A stretch of DNA of 54,802 nucleotides, taken from the IMG/VR virus record IMGVR_UViG_3300036766_002280, positions 1 to 54,802 of that record; one strand, 5' to 3'. Within the stretch, counting starts at the first letter, position 1; the number at the start of each line of letters is the position of its first letter. The stretch is from a virus. This document shows, piece after piece, positions 50,608 to 54,802 of this stretch. The notes under the pieces were generated by a model. It was not told the DNA's origin. It did not search any database and was given only the letters and a program-made list of their open reading frames with translations. A program made the position numbers and the translations under genes.

Positions 50608-51054
50608 ATGAGTGATATCAAGTACATTAAAGGAAATCTATTTGATGCCCCAAAAGGATCGATTTTGATCCATGCTTGTAATTGTGTAGGACTTTGGGGA
50701 AGTGGAATTGCTAGGCAGTTTGCCACTAAATTTCCTAGTTCTTATACAAAGTATCAAAGATTATGTCATAGGCATGGAACAGCAGTTCTTGGAAAATGTC
50801 TTTATATTTCAGAAGATCCTGATTACGATATAGCTTGTTTGATGACGTCAAGAAGCTATGGCAGGAATATAGATCCGCCTGACCAGATCTTAAAAGCTAC
50901 GAAAACAGCAATTCAAGAACTAATTAGTTTTAACGTAAACAATAAAGAACTTCATGCTTGTAAAATTAATTCAGGATTATTCAGAGTGCCATGGGATGAA
51001 ACGGAAGCTATTTTAAAAGAAACAGGAGTACCATTTACAGTATATGAGTTATGA
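50608..51054 (+). CDS. Macro domain protein (Poa1/ADP-ribose-1''-phosphate type)
   Basis: A 148-residue protein starting right after the HNH-type gene. It shows the macro-domain pattern: IKYIKGNLFDAPKGSILIHA, CNCVGLWGSGIARQFATKFP, LMTSRSYG and KINSGLFRVPWDETEAIL. This resembles the Poa1p family, which removes the phosphate from ADP-ribose 1''-phosphate, a by-product of tRNA 2'-phosphate removal. ADP-ribosyl hydrolase activity, as in TARG1/DarG relatives, is an alternative. It could support RNA repair or counter ADP-ribose-based defence; this is inference. Confidence 0.8.
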   Translation: MSDIKYIKGNLFDAPKGSILIHACNCVGLWGSGIARQFATKFPSSYTKYQRLCHRHGTAVLGKCLYISEDPDYDIACLMTSRSYGRNIDPPDQILKATKTAIQELISFNVNNKELHACKINSGLFRVPWDETEAILKETGVPFTVYEL

Positions 51055-51064
51055 GGAGTGGCAA

Positions 51065-51730
51065 ATGAATGAAGTAAAACTTACAAAAAATATTCATGAG
51101 AATTTTGATACCCTTTTACTTTTGATTGATACCTTTATAGAAGAAGCTGAGCTCAAAGGCAAATATATTAAAATGCTAACAGAATTAGAACGGGATCAAA
51201 TGCCGGAAGATTCTAAGGTCACTTTTCTAGGTTTTAAACGAGCTCCCGCTGCAAGAGGGTATCACCATAATTTTGAGGGTGGTCTTGTTTATCATCTTAT
51301 AGAAATGTGGAATACTTGGACGATCTGGCGGGATAGTTTTGCTCTAGTTGATAAATGGTTTATTACGAACGATAGAATTCTCAGAGCCATTATCAATCAC
51401 GACTTGCATAAAGGGTATGCAACATATATTTTAAAAAGGATCCTTCCTTTTGAAACAGAATATGGGCATCATTCTTCTAAAGATTTACTAACAAAAGATA
51501 GTAAATCAATTTCCATATTGTCTAAGTTTGGAATTTCTTTAGATGGAGAAATGATGAATGCTTTGCTATGGGCTGAAGGCGGTTTTGCAATTGTTCAGCC
51601 AGAGGCAAGACCAGCTCTTTCTGTACTTGCCTACCTACTAGACGAATTTTCTGCAAATGTTGTAAATCGGATCGAAAAAGGGACTATGCTAGACGTCGCT
51701 GGCAAGTTAGGAATTTTCAAAAGATTGTAG
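51065..51730 (+). CDS. HD-domain phosphohydrolase
   Basis: ATG at 51065 has GAGGAG six bases upstream; a start at 51044 overlaps the macro gene. The 221-residue protein has HHNFEGGLVYHLIEMWNTW, the HD motif INHDLHKGY and YGHHSSKDLL, the metal-binding His/Asp set of HD hydrolases. Substrates may be nucleotides or phosphodiesters. Placement between the macro domain and the QueC fusion suggests nucleotide metabolism. Confidence 0.7.
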   Translation: MNEVKLTKNIHENFDTLLLLIDTFIEEAELKGKYIKMLTELERDQMPEDSKVTFLGFKRAPAARGYHHNFEGGLVYHLIEMWNTWTIWRDSFALVDKWFITNDRILRAIINHDLHKGYATYILKRILPFETEYGHHSSKDLLTKDSKSISILSKFGISLDGEMMNALLWAEGGFAIVQPEARPALSVLAYLLDEFSANVVNRIEKGTMLDVAGKLGIFKRL

Positions 51731-51743
51731 GGAGGAAATTCGA

Positions 51744-54569
51744 ATGTGTACGTTAGGAGGGTTTGTAGCTGGAAAAGATGGTAAAGTGGATTCAAGAATT
51801 TTTAATCAAATTCTTAAGAACATGGACCTACGAGGTAGAGATGCCTTTGGGGTAGTTCTAAAAAGCTCTGGTCTAGAAACAATAAAATTTGTTTGTGACA
51901 ATGTAAAAGATCTTATTGCTAATTTCAACCAGCCGATGGATCTAGGCACTCTTGAGTTTGTATCTATGACAGGAAGAGCTATACCTGCTGCAGAACGTGT
52001 AATGGGAACTATCAATGTTAAGCGAGATACCCAGCCTTTTGTGTACAAAGATTTTATCGTATCTCATAATGGATTACTGAGCAATGATGATATACTAAGA
52101 TCGTCTTTCAATATTACAACGGAGTCTCCTGTTGATACAGCAATCATTCCTCGTCTGATAGATTTTTTCAAAGATAATTATTACAGCAATACGACTATGC
52201 ATGTTATCAATAACGTAATCAAAGGATCTTATGCTTTAAGTGTTATTGATACGGACAAAGACAAAATTACTTTGGCAACTAATTTTATGCCTCTTTATTA
52301 TCAGTTTCATCATAATGTTTTGTACTGGGCATCAGATCCAAAGCAATTACCAAATGGTAAACAGCTTGATTATTATTCTGCGTTAGAATGGTATTGGAAT
52401 TCTTTATCAATCGATGGGTATTCTGTTCATTCAAATTATTCCCTACATAATAAGTTGGATTCAAATAAGGTGCTTGTGATTTGTTCTGGTGGGTTAGATA
52501 GTGTTACTACGTTAAAATTGTACAAGACGCTTGGGCTCAATGTAACGATGGTTCATTTTAGGTATGGACAAGCTGCAGAAGAGGCGGAAGAATGGTCTAC
52601 TGCAAAAATTGCAAAAATAGTCGGAGTAGAAAGAATTGTTCTAGATGTAAAGGATTTGTTCGGCCACACTATTCCAAGCGTACTTCTCGGAAACAAAACG
52701 ATTGAACATGACCGTCAACTGGATATGGAGTCAACTTTAAGTTACGTGGGCTGCCGTAATTTGTTGTTTACTTCGATCACTATGGGGTTAGCTGAGAAAC
52801 TTGGAGCTGGGAAAATTAGTTTGGGCTTGAACTTAGATGACAGTGTTTTTGGAAGTACCCAATTTTTAATAAGACACGAAGATAAAATTGTTAGAAAGAC
52901 TATAGCAGAGATAGAATCAGAAAATTTAACTAATCTAAGTGTTTTATCGATGAATAGAGAAAACTATAAACTAGAAGAGAAAAAGATAACAAAGGTCTGG
53001 AAACATTCTGTTAAGAAAAAAGCATTTGAAATTAGAACAAAAAATAATGTTGTATTAAAAATATCAGAAAGTCATGGTATTTTTAAGTTAAACTGCAGTT
53101 CTTTTAAAATTGAATCTGTTTGTGGGAAAAATATAGTAGTTGGCGATTATCTGATTATGTCTAAAAATCAGTTAGTAAATTCGTCGGATACTTATTTTAA
53201 GGATCAGCTTGTTGAGGTTAGATCCAAATCGGTTGTTTATTCAGTTCCTTTAACTTCTACCGTTTTAGAATTTTTAGGATTATGGATTGCTGATGGATGT
53301 TATGATAGCCACAGCGTGAAAATCAGCTGCAACAAAAAAGAATTTGATACCGAATGGTGGGATAGGTTAATTAAAGATTTGCAGATCAGATCCTATACTA
53401 CCCAGGAAATAAATAATTCAATCGATGGAACTATTAATAGTGTTAAATTAAAACGATGGATGGAGCAATCTGGTTTTGAAGGTTATAGTCATACAAAAAT
53501 AGTTCCTGAATGGATATACAATTTGACATCTAAACAGATTTCGAGTTTTTTAAGAGGATATTTTAGTGGAGATGGATGTGTTTGTAGTAGAAGTAAAACT
53601 ATTCAAGCAAGCAGTGTATCTTCTGGGTTGATTCAGGGCATAAGAAGTTTACTTCTTCAGTTAGGTATTTTTTCAACGATATATGATGGTATTGAAGGAG
53701 GGCCAGGATATATTTTTAATAAAATATATCAACTTAAAAAAAGTTATGAGCTAGTTATAAGAGGTATAGATAATATTAAAAATTTTAAAAATATTGGATT
53801 TTTGCAAGTAGAGAAAAATAATAAAGTATTAAAAACTTCAAATTTAATTATTCAAGATCATTTTCATAAAATCCCAGTAGCAAAAGAAGTTTTAAAAAAA
53901 GTACGAAGTCAAAAAGGTTTGTTTAGTAAGTTACCTTATTTAGCAAATTTGTATGAGCAAGTAGGAATTAATAGAAATCATTTAAGAACTATTAGTAAGT
54001 TAATTAATAATAAAAACTTAGAGATTTTAGCTGACAGTGAAGTTTATTTTGTGCCAGTAATATCTGTTAAAGAAATCCCAATGGAAGAGTACGTTTATGA
54101 CTTTAGCGTAGAGGATAATGAAAACTTTTTCGATGCTAATGGAATTCTTTACCATAATTCCGTGTATTCGGACAACAACATTACCTTTCTACGAGAGTTT
54201 ACAAAATTAAGTGCCTGTTCTATGGATGTAGGCGCCCGAGTAGAAGTTACCGCCCCGTTTGTAAATTTGACAAAAAAAGAGATTTTGGAAATTGCCTTCG
54301 CAATCGGATCTCCCTTAGAATATCAGGTTTCGTGTTATTATCCACAGTTGATCAATGGAAAGATAATGGGTTGTGGGGACTGTGGATGTGACAAATTACG
54401 AGAGTATAGTTTCAAAGCTTTAGGCATCAAAGACCCGGTTGAATACCTTAAACCTATCGATTGGGGAACTTGCAGGTCGATTGAAGAGGTCTATCCTGAT
54501 TATCAAAAACATTTGAATTCTTCTACTCTACCTCCTTCCATTCCTTACTACAAATATTTGAATTTGTAA
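51744..54569 (+). CDS. queC: Class II amidotransferase-QueC fusion interrupted by an intein
   Basis: A 941-residue precursor preceded by GGGAGGA. Residues 1-240 are a class II glutamine amidotransferase domain: Met-Cys start with Cys2 as nucleophile, RGRDAFG and VSHNGLLSNDD. Residues 241-366 and 806-941 are QueC: PP-loop SGGLDS (248-253), zinc motif CYYP...GCGDCGCDKLR. Residues 367-805 are an intein. After splicing, 502 residues remain. Gat-QueC fusions are known from phages that put 7-deazaguanines (predicted archaeosine type) in their DNA and so resist restriction. Partner genes (folE, queD, queE, a DNA transglycosylase) are not in this window. Confidence 0.9.
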   Translation: MCTLGGFVAGKDGKVDSRIFNQILKNMDLRGRDAFGVVLKSSGLETIKFVCDNVKDLIANFNQPMDLGTLEFVSMTGRAIPAAERVMGTINVKRDTQPFVYKDFIVSHNGLLSNDDILRSSFNITTESPVDTAIIPRLIDFFKDNYYSNTTMHVINNVIKGSYALSVIDTDKDKITLATNFMPLYYQFHHNVLYWASDPKQLPNGKQLDYYSALEWYWNSLSIDGYSVHSNYSLHNKLDSNKVLVICSGGLDSVTTLKLYKTLGLNVTMVHFRYGQAAEEAEEWSTAKIAKIVGVERIVLDVKDLFGHTIPSVLLGNKTIEHDRQLDMESTLSYVGCRNLLFTSITMGLAEKLGAGKISLGLNLDDSVFGSTQFLIRHEDKIVRKTIAEIESENLTNLSVLSMNRENYKLEEKKITKVWKHSVKKKAFEIRTKNNVVLKISESHGIFKLNCSSFKIESVCGKNIVVGDYLIMSKNQLVNSSDTYFKDQLVEVRSKSVVYSVPLTSTVLEFLGLWIADGCYDSHSVKISCNKKEFDTEWWDRLIKDLQIRSYTTQEINNSIDGTINSVKLKRWMEQSGFEGYSHTKIVPEWIYNLTSKQISSFLRGYFSGDGCVCSRSKTIQASSVSSGLIQGIRSLLLQLGIFSTIYDGIEGGPGYIFNKIYQLKKSYELVIRGIDNIKNFKNIGFLQVEKNNKVLKTSNLIIQDHFHKIPVAKEVLKKVRSQKGLFSKLPYLANLYEQVGINRNHLRTISKLINNKNLEILADSEVYFVPVISVKEIPMEEYVYDFSVEDNENFFDANGILYHNSVYSDNNITFLREFTKLSACSMDVGARVEVTAPFVNLTKKEILEIAFAIGSPLEYQVSCYYPQLINGKIMGCGDCGCDKLREYSFKALGIKDPVEYLKPIDWGTCRSIEEVYPDYQKHLNSSTLPPSIPYYKYLNL
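52842..54158 (+). mobile_element. Intein with LAGLIDADG homing endonuclease in QueC
   Basis: A 439-residue in-frame element. The first residues SVFGSTQFLIR fit splicing block A with Ser1. The last, FFDANGILYHN, fit blocks F/G with the terminal His-Asn, followed by Ser+1 of the extein (SVYSDNN). Two dodecapeptide motifs are visible, FLGLWIADG (precursor residue 510) and FLRGYFSGDG (602), each with the expected Asp. The extein joins as GLNLDD-SVYSDNN, a continuous QueC sequence. Confidence 0.92.
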
Positions 54570-54570
54570 T

Positions 54571-54601
54571 CTAGTCTAAAAATAATTTTCTAGTCTAAAA
54601 A
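54571..54601 (+). repeat. Pair of 12-base direct repeats upstream of promoter copy 4
   Basis: CTAGTCTAAAAA occurs at 54571-54582 and 54590-54601, a 19-base period, ending 8 bases before the -35 box. It could be a binding site for a phage or host regulator acting on that promoter. Confidence 0.6.
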
Positions 54602-54609
54602 GATTTTCC

Positions 54610-54638
54610 TTGATTTTTGTTTTCTGCTATATTATAAT
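54610..54638 (+). promoter_or_regulatory. Early-type promoter, copy 4
   Basis: TTGATT (54610-54615), 17-base spacer, TATAAT (54633-54638) within TATATTATAATATA. It is nearly the same as copy 3. It drives the DUF932 gene at 54695. Confidence 0.75.
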
Positions 54639-54694
54639 ATAGTTATTGAATGAGATTGGGTATAGTAGTCCAACAATAAATAGGAGGATATAAA

Positions 54695-54802
54695 ATGACT
54701 GCAAATGTAGAAAGTATGATGTACGCCAACGCAAAACCATGGCACGGGTTGGGCCAATATGTCGGAGAAAAAGATATCACGGCAAGGGAAGCCATCATCG
54801 CA
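54695..54802 (+). CDS. DUF932 family protein (3' partial)
   Basis: ATG at 54695 with TAGGAGG upstream. The 36 visible residues include NAKPWHGLGQYV, the N-terminal signature of DUF932 phage/plasmid proteins, then EKDITAREAIIA. The gene runs off the window. Family function is unknown; it is common in early regions of large phages. Confidence 0.75.
   Translation, partial: MTANVESMMYANAKPWHGLGQYVGEKDITAREAIIA

Overview
The window is a contiguous piece of a large, AT-rich tailed-phage genome with a contractile tail (a myovirus). Every gene I can support reads on the + strand. The evidence for a myovirus is a tail sheath, tail tube, frameshifted tail-assembly chaperone, tape measure, baseplate hub and spike, gp25-like and J-like wedge proteins and tail fibres in the usual order. 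The host cannot be named. Strong AGGAGG-type ribosome sites, frequent TTG/GTG starts and TTGA/TATAAT promoters only show that the phage uses standard bacterial signals.

Layout. Bases 1-13,500 hold adhesin/fibre-like and unassigned virion proteins. 13,641-26,388 hold the tail tube/sheath, chaperone, tape measure and hub/spike. 26,459-34,874 hold the baseplate wedge and fibres. 34,876-38,879 hold two radical SAM enzymes, an SDR and small partners, directly behind a fibre whose C-terminus is a 10-cysteine tandem repeat. 38,956 to the end is an early/metabolic block: XGPRT, polynucleotide 3'-phosphatase-like HAD, PIN-like protein, NAD-dependent DNA ligase, tRNA-Asn, macro domain, HD hydrolase, an intein-bearing amidotransferase-QueC fusion and a DUF932 protein. 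Four copies of one promoter type, with a palindromic TATATTATAATATA -10 region, occur only in this last block.

Mobile elements are dense. There are three free-standing nuclease genes with NUMOD3 or RYGVENP-type repeats (5366, 9872, 16593), two paralogous zinc-finger/HNH-type genes (40437, 49963) and a LAGLIDADG intein in queC. Two of the free-standing nucleases carry a TTGAAW-N17-TATAAT promoter placed so that transcription would begin at or next to the ATG, which predicts leaderless mRNAs.

The most interesting candidate system is a RiPP-like maturation cassette built into a virion module. Fibre 32595-34874 ends in repeats of [N/D]CGCTCTC[T/A]G. It is followed at one base by a CX3CX2C radical SAM protein, two small proteins, a SPASM radical SAM protein and an SDR. 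I infer that the phage modifies the tip of its own fibre, for example by thioether bonds; this is untested. Other notable points are an apparent ATT start codon on the gp25-like gene, supported by a paralogous 5' leader elsewhere in the window, a classical -1 frameshift in the tail chaperone, and two unexplained structured non-coding stretches (about 42,861-42,995 and 45,839-46,027).
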